Shown here piece by piece: positions 45,201 through 56,225 of a stretch of DNA of 64,000 nucleotides. Made by a program: the position numbers and the translations under genes. Origin of the DNA: Antennarius striatus. Its lineage: Eukaryota; Chordata; Actinopteri; Lophiiformes; Antennariidae. The notes beneath the pieces were generated by a model. It ran no database searches. It saw nothing but the letters and a program-made list of their open reading frames with translations, and was not told the DNA's origin. The stretch is taken from NCBI RefSeq assembly GCF_040054535.1, contig NC_090781.1, forward strand, positions 3,514,001 to 3,578,000, given 5' to 3'. The first letter of the stretch is position 1. The number at the start of each line of letters is the position of its first letter.

Positions 45201-46509
45201 GGAAGGTAAAACATCTTAGATTCACTTCTTCACTACTTAATTCTTACAAAAGTCATATTCATAATCAGAACAGGTCTAGAACACAGCAGACGTTCTCCTC
45301 TGGATGTAGGCATCTGATTCTCCTGCCCAGGACAACTTCTCACGTTATCCTCTGCATATTTCATACAAGCAGCAATTAATATTTAAAAAAGATCTTTATG
45401 CAAAGGAAGGCAAGATGGCCATTGTAAACACTCTCAATTCCTTTTGACTGATAGTAAGTGGTAAAACATATTTATTTAGATAAAAAATATTTTAGATTTG
45501 GACTTGAAACTGAAGTTTCCAAATGTTATCTGCCAACCCGTCTCTCCTGAGGCCAGGAGCACATTTTCCAACACTATCAGCCCAGCCATTACGTAATAAA
45601 CCCAAAGTTTAATGCATGTCTGGACGGCGCGGCTGATGTGTTAACTTCCTATCTGATGCCTCTGACACTTCTCTGAGCCGTCTGAGCTGAAGCCACGCTG
45701 TATGAATTCAGCAGCTGCTGCCTGCAGGCGTGCTGCACATTCTGCTTTAACCTGCGTGACACAAATTCATTGTTTGAAGGGAATCAGTCAGAAGCTGCTG
45801 CTGTTCTCCCCGACCCATACCATCAATGTAAGTCGACATTGATCTCAGGATGTAACTGCTGTTTTTGGAGTTAATCCTTCATATTGAGGAAGAGGTGGGG
45901 GTCAGGAATCCATTTGTTTTTGTCTTGATGGTTATCGGATGATTGCTCCAGCTAACACCTTGAACTATAACGACTTCACCAAACAGAAACACAAAAAAAG
46001 AAATTAACACTTCTTTCACCTTCATCATTTTAATCTCTCAGAGTGGGATGTTTAAGGAATCAGAGGTGCTTAATTTCTTCTGTTTGTTCTTGAAACCAAT
46101 AAATAATTTGAAATTATGATTAACGATTATCAAAACATTCATTTATTCAATTCATCTTCTTATGCACTTTTTCCGCTTTCGCAGGTCACAAGGGTTGCTG
46201 GTGACTATCTTGGAGGACTTACAAGTGAGGAGCAGGGGAATCTCAGTAAAGATGTGTACATTTATCATTAAAGCCAATCTGAGTGGGCTGAAGTAGGATA
46301 TTGTTCATTTTTTGTGTTATTGTTCGCCTCAGGTTGACAGAAATAACCAATCAAGATGAAGAAGATTGATTTATTTTTGAAATTACATTTATCATAAGAC
46401 ACCTTTGACACCCCATAAGTTCGTAAAAGTGTCTAAATCATTCATAGCTCTGAAATAGCTAAAATCGATTCTGATTCTTGTTTGAAAATGGCTTCTGCAC
46501 TGCAGTCAG
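42229..46509. other. intergenic, no gene recognised
   Basis: No frame here has homology I know. Small features only: a LINE-type tail ATAAATAAAGCAAATTGAAT near 42324, a T/A-rich run at 44988-45020, and a short fragment TTTCCGCTTTCGCAGGTCAC at 46168 that looks like the 3' end of the GGTGCAGTGG-type SINE. Confidence 0.5.
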
Positions 46510-46766
46510 ACGAACCTTCAACCTTTTTCCTCCTGCTTAGATAAATTGCCATCTTTGCTTGGCCCAGAAGAAAGTTTAGAATCTACCAATTCTTTCTTTG
46601 ATTCTTCCTGCGTTTCAAACCAATAATATATACCTGTTTGTTGAAAACATGACCGAATGAGAGAAAGATTTCCTCTAAAAACAGGGACAGATTGTCGAGT
46701 CTGACAGCCTAGGACGCAGTGGAAAACAGTTTCTTTGTGAGAACAGAACGGACAGTTTTCTGACAT
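46510..46766 (-). pseudogene. Tx1-like LINE, C-terminal zinc-ribbon part
   Basis: The minus strand reads MSENCPFCSHKETVFHCVLG, the CPFC...ETVFHC pattern found after the reverse transcriptase in Tx1/L1-type elements. It continues the frame that ends near 48160, from which it is split by about 1.4 kb of inserted repeats. Confidence 0.6.
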
Positions 46767-47028
46767 GTTTCTGCTCTACCGCAGAGTCACTGCCGCCGTG
46801 GGGCGGTGGTAGAGGGGGTCGTCCAATGTTCCAAGATCAGTGGTTCGATTCCTGCTCCCACCCAAAAACACCGGGAGTGTGAGCTGACAGTGGGAGGTTT
46901 CAGAGCACTGCCGGGGCGCCCTTGAGCAAGGCGCTGTTCCCCTTGCAAGTTGCTCATTTGAGGCGCACCAGGAAGGAGCTGCCCTGCCACTCTACCGTCA
47001 TTGCATGCTAACAGGCGCCCTTAGACTT

Positions 47029-47068
<40 letters not shown>

Positions 47069-47110
47069 TAGTGACTCTGTGACTCTGCGGTAGAGCAGAA
47101 ACATGTCAGA
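46759..47110. repeat. 32-base perfect inverted repeat bracketing a SINE and TA tract
   Basis: Arms 46759-46790 and 47079-47110 pair at every position. Between them, 288 bases, lie a SINE head-to-tail and a (TA)n run. Each arm includes CTGCTCTACCGCAGAGTCAC or its complement, which itself resembles the SINE head. Confidence 0.85.
46797..47032 (+). mobile_element. tRNA-derived SINE, copy 3
   Basis: GGGCGGTGGTAGAGGGGG and GGTTCGATTCCTGCTCCCAC, then GCCCTTGAGCAAGGCGCTGT and TTGCATGCTAACAGGCGCCC, parallel copy 1. It ends at a TA tract (about 47034-47066) instead of the normal tail. Confidence 0.7.
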
Positions 47111-47141
47111 GAGAGTATGGGAGGGGGGAGGGACGCTCTTC

Positions 47142-48050
47142 TCATCCATCACAGGAAGTGCAGATGCTGTTGTGCTTTCTTTGCCAGGGAGGTGGTATGA
47201 AGTGACCAGCTGAGGTTGTCTGTGATGTGTGCCCCCAGAAACTTGGTGCTGCTGACGACCTCCACTGCTGTGTTATTGATAAGTAGAGGTGTGTGGCTGG
47301 GTTGGGATCTCCTGAAGTCGATGATCTCCTGATCCCTTTTGTCTTGTTGATGTTCAGGAGGAGGTTGTTCCTCCTACACCATTCCCCCAGATGTTGCACC
47401 TCGTCCCTGTAGGCCAGCTCATTGTCTTGAATGAGGCCCACAACTGTTGTGTCATCCGCATATTTCAGGATGTGGTGGGTTTTGTACCTGGGACGACAGT
47501 CATGGGTCATCAGGGTGAACAGCTGGAGGCTCAGGACGCATCCCTGGGGGGAGCCGGTGCTCAGGGAGATGACAATGGGGGTGTTGTTGCCCACTCGGAC
47601 AGACTGGGTTCTATTGGTGAGGAAGTCCAGCAGCCAGTTGCACAGGGGGGTGTTGAGCCCCAGAGGGCCCAATTTGCATACCAGATCCAGGGGGATGACC
47701 GTGTTGGATGCTGAACTGAAGTCCAGAAATAGCATCCTCATGTGGGTGTTCTTCTCCTCCAGGTGCTTCAGGCTCAGGTGGAGAGCAGGAGATGGCGTCG
47801 TCGGTGGAGCGGTTTGGTCAGTACGCAAACTGGAACGGGTCGAATGATGCGGGCAGTTTGGATGTGATGTGGTCCTTAACCACCCGCTCCAAGCACTTCA
47901 TGATGGTGGATGTTAGTGCAACAGGGCGGAAGTCATTGAGGCAGAAGATGGTTGGTTTCTTTGGCACTGGAATAATCGTGGCTGACTTGAAGCATGGGGA
48001 GACAATAGCCTGGATGAGTGATGTATTACAGGGACGTGTACACACCAATA
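47142..48050 (-). pseudogene. CR1/L2-like LINE reverse transcriptase fragment
   Basis: Two overlapping frames carry [80 protein letters not shown] and [13 protein letters not shown] (catalytic YADD). These are reverse transcriptase motifs in order. The join near 47820 needs a frame change and both 5' and 3' parts are missing. Confidence 0.8.
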
Positions 48051-48156
48051 TATATATATATATGCATGCGGGTGATTGACTAAAACACTAGAGTGTGCCT
48101 TCTTAATTTCCTTTTGGGGATCATAATAGTATATAAATAAAATATTTGGATTTAAT

Positions 48157-50580
48157 CTATACTTTATTCATCCCTCTTGGGGAAATTCTTTTTAAATTCG
48201 AAACAAAACTCTTGACGGCTACAGCGCCATTTAAAATCCTCCATTGGAGATCTCCAGCCGTCATTGTTAATGGTGGCTTGTACTGTAGAAAGACTCCCAT
48301 GAAGGGCTCACAACCGACGCCAGACCAAGTTGAACCGTCCATGGTATGTCAAGCTGATCTCTAAGTTTATCATTGTTTAAAATCTTTACCATCAGTTTAT
48401 ACATGTTTTTTTCCATTACTGTCACGGAGGCTGATCGGGTCTAACACAGAGTAGTTAAAGCAAAGAGACAAACTCTCTATGGGGAAGGGATCAGCATCAT
48501 CTGGATTTAAAAGGGCTGTACAGTAAAAATCTATCAAAGTCAGTTGCTGTGGGGTGAGTTGGCTCTCCCAGGTCCTCAAAAGGCTTCCTATTAGCCTCAC
48601 TGAGGTCACACCCACAGCAGAGGACAGAGCTTCACCGTCATTCAGAGTAGGTCCACAAATCTCCACCACACAGTCAGAGTGGAGATTTTAGCCGTAATGA
48701 ATTTGGACTCCATTGATGCTTTTTCAGTAGTTCCTACATTAAAAAGCCCTCCTCTGATAACAGGTTCCCTTAAAATCCAGTAGAGTGATTTAAAATCCTG
48801 TGGTCTCGTCTTGGACAAGTCCCTAGATTCTAAAAACACTCTGAAAAAACAAAGAAGATCTTTCAGTCGGTCATTTCTCAGGTCCATTAAGAACAACGAG
48901 CGATCAAGTCCCAGGTCAGTACTACCTGCATTGTTAGCCACAACACCAGGTCCTCAGGGCCAGTCAGGAACCGCTGAATGAATTGTAGCCGGAACACGTT
49001 TCCAACGTCTCTGCTGGTCAGATCGATGAGTCCCTGCCCTCCTTCCTCCGTGGGCAGGAAGAGGACACTCTAAGGGACCTGGTGACGGCAGTCCTAAAAA
49101 ACTTCATCACCGCCTGGATTTGTGCAGGCAACTTTGGTGGGGGTTCAACGCAGGACAGCCGGTGCCACAACATTGACGAAACCAAATTATTTATAATTAA
49201 AACTCAAACTCTAAAAGTCAGTTTTGATTAAAAAAATTTCCAGCTTTGTAGCCTCCTTTACATTTTCTCTAAAACATTTTATCAGTTCTTTTCCATAATA
49301 GTGTTTCCCAGATACACTCCAAGGTATTTGATCCCGTTTCTTTTCCACTGGAATCAATCCGGGAGTCTGATCTCGTCCAGCCCACCTCCCGCCGTAAGGT
49401 GCCCAGTTGACTTTTGGCAGGAGAGATCTCACTAAAAAGTTTTACAGTGCATTTTGAAAAGTCTACTTTATGCCAGTCCTTGATTGCAACAACAATACCA
49501 TTAGCATATGCAGACATCTTTAAACCATAAAAAGAACCAGGAAAATGGAAACCTGCTCTCAGCTGGTTCAAAAAAGGCTCCAGTGCCAGAGAGTAGAGCA
49601 TCCCTGAGAGGGGGCAGCCCTGTCTCACACCCCTCTGGGCCTTAAAAGGAGCACTTAAGCCACCGTTAACCTTAAGTACACTCTCAATGTCTCCATCTGA
49701 ATCTTGGCAATAAAGTTAGAGCTGAAACTGAAACCTCCTAGCATCTGCCACAAGTATGAGTGTTCAACTCTATCAAAACCCTTTTCTTGGTCTCTGAAAA
49801 TGAGACCAAGTCCTGTGCCCAATGAACCTGAGAGTTCCAAAACATTATGAATCAAATGCACTTTATCTGTGATTAGCATGCCTCGTACACAGTAAGTCTG
49901 GTCCACATGAACAACCTGCTCCAGCTCTTGCAGGGTGATATCAGAATCTAGGTGGTGGTTTTGTTCCACCGACTCCTTCGGTAGATCGGACAGAAAGGAT
50001 GTCAATATTTCAGGTTTCTCAGAGTATCCAGAGTCAAACAATTCTTCATAGAAACTTGCAGCGTATCTACGGATTTCTGCACTGTCCTCCAGCACAGTAC
50101 CCTCCATGGATAGTAGAGAGTGGATCAACCTCCCCTGCCCATTTTTCCTCTCCAACCTAAAGAAGAAGTGAGTGGGAGCATCCATCAGCGCAATGTTATT
50201 AAACTTACTGCGTACCATGGCGCCCCTTGCAGGCACATCGAGCAGCTCAGCCAAGGTACAGTTTTGGTCTTTGAGGGCCGTAATGTGTCTTCTTTCTTCT
50301 GTGGACTCTGCTAACATCTGCAGTTCTGCCACTTGCCTCTCCAGATCTCTGATAGATCTGACCAAGTCACCGGAGGCATTTTGAGTGTGCTGTAGACATA
50401 GATTGTTGATCTGGCTTTTGCCTGCATCCCACCATTGCACTAGAGCGTGATCTGTGAATCCAGCTGGCAAGATGGAACAGTTCTTAAAAAAGTTTAAAGG
50501 GTGGGCAAAACAATAGAATCTGTCCAGTCGTGACATGGATAGGTTTGTCTCCCCACAACCTACCCATGTATACTGTCATC
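48157..50580 (-). pseudogene. Tx1/L1-like LINE ORF2 remnant, 5' and middle parts
   Basis: Reading on the minus strand from 50536: MSRLDRFYCF (endonuclease end), FTDHALVQWWDAG, linker, FFFRLERKNGQGRLIHSLLS, ITLQELEQVV, RDQEKGFDRVEHSYLWQML (first RT aspartate), then from 49628 RQGCPLSGMLYSLALEPFLN and MSAYANGIVV, where the second catalytic motif reads YANG instead of YADD. The part at 48342-48157 ends DLQWRILNGAVAV, the usual segment before the zinc ribbon. Frame breaks at about 49650, 49270 and 48650. It is inactive. Confidence 0.75.
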
Positions 50581-50858
50581 TTGAGCTGTTAAAATTCCTC
50601 CACGTGTAAGTCAGATCATTTGTTTCTATGAAATACCTCGGTTTCTTGTTCCATGCAGCATGAGGTTTCCAGTGATTACTGTCTAAAATAGGTTTTTTGT
50701 TCAGTTAAAATCCCCTCCTTAATTCAGGTGCTCATCTCCGCTGCATTTCTGAATTTCATCATTTAAAATAAGCCACTCTATCTGTTTTGAAGAGTTTTGT
50801 TAAAAACTAAATTTTGTGAAATCAAAAATAATGTCTCAGTAATTTGGCGACAGCAGGG

Positions 50859-51080
50859 AGGTGGCAGTAGCTCAGACCACTAAGTCTTTGGCTTGAGACC
50901 AAAGTGTGGCCAATATAAGGCCCATGTGGGCAAAAAAGATTTCAGAGTGTGAGCTGGCAGTGAAGAGGTGCGATTTCACCTCATCAGCACTGCCGAGGTG
51001 CCCTGAGCAAGGCATTGTCCCCTTTACAAGGCTGCAATCAGACTGGCTGCCACAGTCCGATTTTTAGCCCATCCTGATTG
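50859..51080 (+). mobile_element. tRNA-derived SINE, copy 4
   Basis: GGTGGCAGTAGCTCAGACCA with a weak head, then GAGTGTGAGCTGGCAGTG, CAGCACTGCCGAGGTGCCC and GAGCAAGGCATTGTCCCC in the same order as copy 3. The B-box is decayed. Confidence 0.65.
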
Positions 51081-51718
51081 AAAGGGGATGGCTCTTTTGT
51101 AGTCTTAACAGCCACATACTATATCAAAGCAGATTTTGCAAGATTAATTGAAACCACTTTTTGGAGGCAGTTTTAAATCACATTTGGACAAATACATCTC
51201 AGTCTGAACGCTTCCAAACACGCCGATTCGTTTTGACTGTCCATGACGTCACTGTATGATGCAAGAGCCAATGCACCAGAACAAAGAGTATCACGTGTTA
51301 CGGAACAATGGAGGAATAAGTTTACAGTGTCTGGTTTGTTTGAGATTTTCTGCACCTCTACTAGACAGTGTATTCATTCATCTATCTTCACACTTACTAG
51401 CAATCTGGGACTGGCACTACTAGACAGTGGTAACACCAATCCACTAAGGTAACCAACATCTATGTTCGTCCTTGCTGTTGTTGCAACTGTCAAAATTACA
51501 TGACGTCAACCACTACACACCCTGGACGATACCTCCATTCCAATGTCGTTGCTAGGGCAATAATGTAGCCCAGTCTGTACAGAACAAGATCCCATTTGGA
51601 CACTTGCTAAAAACAGTGTGGGCAGTCTGCCCTAGAATTTGGATGAAAAAGCCAAATCAGAATTTTATTTGTCACTCACTACTGACAACCTAAATAACTC
51701 AAAGAAATTATGGACAGT
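51081..51718. other. intergenic, nothing recognised
   Basis: Unique-looking DNA without coding homology on either strand. Confidence 0.5.
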
Positions 51719-52050
51719 GGGTGGCACGGTGGTGCAGTGGGTAGTGCTGTAACCGCACGAGGCGGCTCCTGGTTCAAGTCATACTCTGTGGAGTTTGCAT
51801 TTTCTCCCCGTGTCTGAGTGGGTTCTCTCCAGGTTCTCCAGCTTTCTACAACCTCCAAAAAACATGCACTTCAGGTGAATTGGCCGATCTCAAATTGCCC
51901 GTAGGTGTGAGCGTGTGCGTACGTGTTTGTTTGTCTTTGTGTGGCTCTTTAGTACACTGGCGTCGTGCCCAGAGTGTACCCTGCCTCATGCCCTAAGTCT
52001 GCTGGGATAGGCTCCAGCAACGCCGCAACCTGGGGAAGTGGAAAAAGAAG
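51719..52050 (+). mobile_element. GGTGCAGTGG-type SINE, long copy
   Basis: GGTGGCACGGTGGTGCAGTG, B-box-like GGTTCAAGTC, then TGGAGTTTGCATTTTCTCC, GGGTTCTCTCCAGGTTCTCC, CCAAAAAACATGCAC, CTAAGTCTGCTGGGATAGG and CTCCAGCAACGCCGCAACCT. This module order is one of the most common repeats in fish DNA. Confidence 0.75.
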
Positions 52051-52054
52051 GTTG

Positions 52055-52258
52055 TTCAGTGATTCAAGAATCGGCAGTTTGATTCCCACTCACGCCTAGT
52101 CATTTGTTGTTGTGTCCTTGGGCAAGACACTTTACCCTTCTTGCTTACAACCACCAAGTATGAATTAGGAGTGAATGAATAATGGATCCACTGTAAAGGT
52201 GACTTTGAGTGCCCAGAAAAGTGCTATATAAATCTAATCCATTATTATTATTATTGTT
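52055..52258 (+). mobile_element. second SINE type, abutting the first
   Basis: GGCAGTTTGATTCCCACTC (B-box-like), GTGTCCTTGGGCAAGACAC, TTTACCC, and the tail GTGCTATATAAATCTAATCC. The GTGTCCTTGGGCAAGACAC and GCTATATAAAT blocks mark a different, widespread fish SINE; its head is truncated against the preceding element. Confidence 0.7.
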
Positions 52259-52714
52259 TATAAGAATTCTATTCAAGGATATGACTGAAAAGAGAAATTA
52301 GATTGTTTAAATAAGCGTTTTATATCATCAGGCTCCTAGTTTGAGTGAATGGAAGCTGTTTCTGTGAAACCCATAAACCTGTCAGTGCATGCTGGGAAGC
52401 TTTTTAATTTGTTAGTCTTTTCTGTAGATGAAGTTCTTCAGGCTCTTAGAACACAAAGTTAGAATTAGATGACAGGGAACCTTCTGGACTTGATTCAATA
52501 ATAGATTTAATAGATCCTTAGTTGTTAAAGCTGACAGCTGACTTTGTAGTAGAGACTAACTATTAATTTTAACCTTACAGTGATAACATTTTTTATTCCC
52601 TTTGTTTGGAAATCAGCTTTTGTTCTGAATTTGAGATGGTTCACATGCATAAATGTCTGTTTTGACTGACACCAGCTTTCTGGCAAATCACAGAAATGAT
52701 CTTAATAAGCTAAC
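52259..52714. other. intergenic, nothing recognised
   Basis: A short ATT run follows the SINE; otherwise unique-looking DNA. Confidence 0.5.
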
Positions 52715-52950
52715 TGTTGTCCCAAAAAGAACCGACGAAGAATCCTGAGAATATTTTGGCCAAATAAGGTCTTAAATGAACAACTATTAAATAAATGCGA
52801 ACAAGAGAACATGGGATAGGTGATCCCATGAAAGTGGATGGGGCATGTCCAGAGAAGGAATAAGGATGACAAAGCAAGAGCAGTGCTATACTGGACCCCG
52901 GAAGGTGGGCCAAAAAATAGTGGCGACAGAGGTGTAAGCAATGTGAGGTA
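52715..52950 (+). pseudogene. LINE ORF C-terminal remnant (GHV..R motif)
   Basis: Frames read RRIL.IFWPNK, then KWMGHVQRRNKDDKARAVLY and WTPEGG. The pattern W(I/M)GHVxRR, then ALxWxPxG, is a conserved C-terminal segment of some non-LTR retrotransposon polyproteins. Only this piece remains. Confidence 0.55.
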
Positions 52951-55590
52951 CGTGGCCTACCACCCTAAGAAAGGCCAAAAACAGACAGTAGTGACAGCCT
53001 TTTGTTGCTGCCCTACATGTCAGTCAGGCGTAAAGGGCAGTGAGTTAAGCAGACCTCTTTTGTCTGCTGCCTTATATGGTCTCTCCATCAGCAGGTTTCA
53101 GGATAACTGTCTGCTAGCCTCATTCACTTCCTGCTCTACACAGAGAGGGTTCAGACTGTGAAATGTGAATTTGGATCATCACTCTCTATCGTCTCCTAAC
53201 CCAGCCCCTTGTGAGGGCCAGGCTGGACTGGACGGGACAGTTTGGACCTGTCTTAATGTTAAACTAAATCTCTTCCTCATGACAATGAAGAAATAATTAG
53301 CAATTCTGAGTCAACGCAGGGCTTCTGTGCTCTTGAGCTGATTCTGTCCTGAGTGTTGTATTCCCACTAAAATCTGTCTATTGTAAAGCAAATGCCATCT
53401 CCACCCTCACAGATGTTTCAGCACCTTCTCCTACTAATAAACCATCATGTTCATGGATGATCGGCATGTGTTCCAGTGTAAAAGCAGGTAGTATATTCAA
53501 TATTTTTAGGTGATTCTTTTTCTTTCCATGAAGCAATGTGTTAGAATATCCCTTCATGACCTTTCAGCCTGTTTCTCAGCGGTGGATTCTGTTAGTGACC
53601 AGAGCAGTGCACTAATGATGGTGCCTTCAGTGACTCATGAAGATGCAAGTCACAAGTCAGCATCCTCAGTAAGCTAACTAACAGTGAATAATGTGACTTA
53701 GGCTTCCGTACTTTGTTGATTGTTGTTCTGGTTTCATCCTGGTTTCATCCAGTTAGCACAGTGTTAGCAATCCTTTGGCGTTTCTTTTTAAAACAGTGGA
53801 CAAAATGTTCACTGTCCCTTTAAGTAACATACGTCATGGTCAACAATGACGACTTCCTTATTTTCTTACAATTACTTCTGCTAGTTTTTAAAGTTTTGTT
53901 TGTTTTGTTTGTATGTCAACAGGATCTCACAAAAATTACTGGCTGGATTTGTACAATGTGTTCTGGATGGCTACGCTATGGGTCAGGAGCAAATAAGTTC
54001 AACTTCGGTATAAAAATCAGAAACGAGTCTTATTAATTGTTGATATAGAACAGTATGCGACGGCATCTCAGAGGCTTTTAGGGTTTCATGGTGTTGGTGG
54101 TTTCATGGTGATGGAAAGAATATTTGTGCTTTTGGCCCCTGAAGATGAAGCAGCATCTCCTGGTGACCTTGTCACTGGTTTCTCCTTACACACACTCATT
54201 AGTTGTTGTGCCAAACACAGATTTTTCCACATCAGATGGTTTCTTTTAAAGGAACTTTAGAAGCCCAGAAAAATTCAATAAAGGCACGACATGTTTAGAG
54301 AAAACTGTTATTGTTGTCTGATGGGATTTATGCTTCTTAACCATTTAATCCCATTTTGGGTCTGCCCTTCAGAACCATGGGAGGACAACATCTGTGGCTG
54401 AAGGCAATTTTGTTCTCATTTAAGGTGAGTCCAGATCAGATGAGATAAGATAAACTAAAAGATTGTTACTTCAGTAATGCGAAACTGGGAAAATTAGGGG
54501 AAAAATCCATTAGAAGGGAAAGAAAGTTTAGAAGTAAAAAAAAAGGAAAAAAGTACATCAGGCAGTATCTTGTGTTGCTGCCATTCATTCAAGTGTCACA
54601 TAGAAAACAGACCTTTAATCCTTGTATTTAATCGAGTCCTTATTAGGTAGAAGAGAAAAAAAAATTGAACATTATTTATTTCATCCTTCTGGCAGCTTGC
54701 TCCCGAATTTTGATTTTGGAGATATTCAACATTTTGAATAAACAATTTGATAACTGGAGAGGAGCACTCATATTTTTGTGGCTTTTCCAAAAGGATTATT
54801 TCCAGATCCAACATTTAAATCAAGGAACAAAAGTAAAAGTCAATTTGTTTTATTTTGCCCTTATTTTACCTGTTGGGTTTCTGAAGTTGCTATAGTAACA
54901 TGATGGCTTCGACCTTAAGGATGGTTGGAGTTATGTCTGAAACCTGAGAATGGAAACCATCACACCTGGTGGGATCTTGGATTTCATTCTGGCTTAGATA
55001 CAGGTAAAGGTTGAGATCCATGATTGTTCAATTCAATTTATTTCACTCTGGTTCATGTGTTTCTTCTCTAGGTTTAGCTCATTAAAACAGGGGTTTCACC
55101 CCAATGACAACATGAAGCAAGGTGTTCAGTAATAATGTAGTGTTGGTATGTTTGAGAGTAAAAAGACAACAACCCATGCAGCTTGTAAAAAGTGAAACTT
55201 GATTTTAGAACTGGTTCTAAACACTTACAGTCTGGGCCTCTTTAAAGCCAGTTCCCATTTAGCTGATCAGCAGTCTTTGGGTCAGAAAAAATAAACTGTG
55301 CTCCAAGAAGCCACAGCATGGTTTGTCTTTAGTGCTTAGATGACCAGAATTCAGTATAACAGTTATTGATGGAGTGCAGGAGACATCAGCCGGGCCACAC
55401 CCTCACGCCTGATGTTCTGAGAAAAAGAGCAGATGTCCTTGATAAGAAGCTGGAAAGGCCTCATTAAACAGGAAGGACACAGTGTGAGTTACGTAAGATG
55501 ATGTCCAACAGTCTGAAATATCGAAATTCAGGTTTCATCTGCTGTTAGTTCATCAAGAATTGTGTCATCAATGGCTTGAAAGGCTCAAAG
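52951..55590. other. intergenic, nothing recognised
   Basis: No conserved frames. Poly-A/G-rich stretch near 54535-54555. Confidence 0.5.
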
Positions 55591-55614
55591 ACAGACAGAC
55601 AGACAGACAGACAG
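55591..55614. repeat. ACAG tetranucleotide microsatellite
   Basis: Six GACA units. Confidence 0.9.
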
Positions 55615-55854
55615 GAAAAATATATTAAGGAGACAACATAAATACACACCAAGAACATAGAAATACACAACTGAAAACATATTAACATAAAGCAAAAGGA
55701 AATATAGACACGTAAAACTACACATATATAAAAATACACAACTAAGGGAACATATAAACTGAAACCCAAAACAAACATAAATAAACAGCAAAAGAAAAAA
55801 ATTAATGCAAAACCCAAAGAAGCAAAAATGTATTGTGAATTGAAGGCCACTTCG

Positions 55855-56225
55855 TGCTGTACTGTCTGTGTTGTACTGCCTGTTGCCCTGCCTGTTGCCC
55901 TGCCTGTATTGTCCTGCCTGTGTTGTCCTGCCTGTGTTGTACTGCCTGTGTTGTACTGCCTGTTGTACTGCCTGTGTTGTACTGCCTGTTGCCCTGCCTG
56001 TGTTGTACTGTCTGTGTTGTACTGTCTGTGTTGTACTGCCTGTTGTACTGCCTGTGTTGTACTGCCTGTTGTACTGCCTGTGTTGTACTGCCTGTTGTAC
56101 TGCCTGTGTTGTACTGCCTGTTGTACTGCCTGTTTACCGTGGGTCAGAGAGGCCTGCTATTTCATCTGTGCCGTATGTCGTGCATAGATGGTACACTAGA
56201 CAATAAAGCTGACTTTGACTTTGAC
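55855..56225 (+). repeat. TGTACTGCCTG minisatellite with LINE/SINE-like tail, copy B
   Basis: About twenty units built from TGTTGTACTGCCTG and TTGCCCTGCCTG variants, then TTTACCGTGGGTCAGAGAGG, then ACTAGACAATAAAGCTGACT and TTGACTTTGAC. Same order as the smaller inverted copy at 17055-17240. The Cys-Leu-Pro-Val-like frames through it are artefacts. Confidence 0.85.

Noticed and set aside
47391..47847. Two plus-strand frames of 107 and 138 residues
   Set aside because: They are antisense shadows of the CR1/L2-like reverse transcriptase, whose motifs are on the minus strand.
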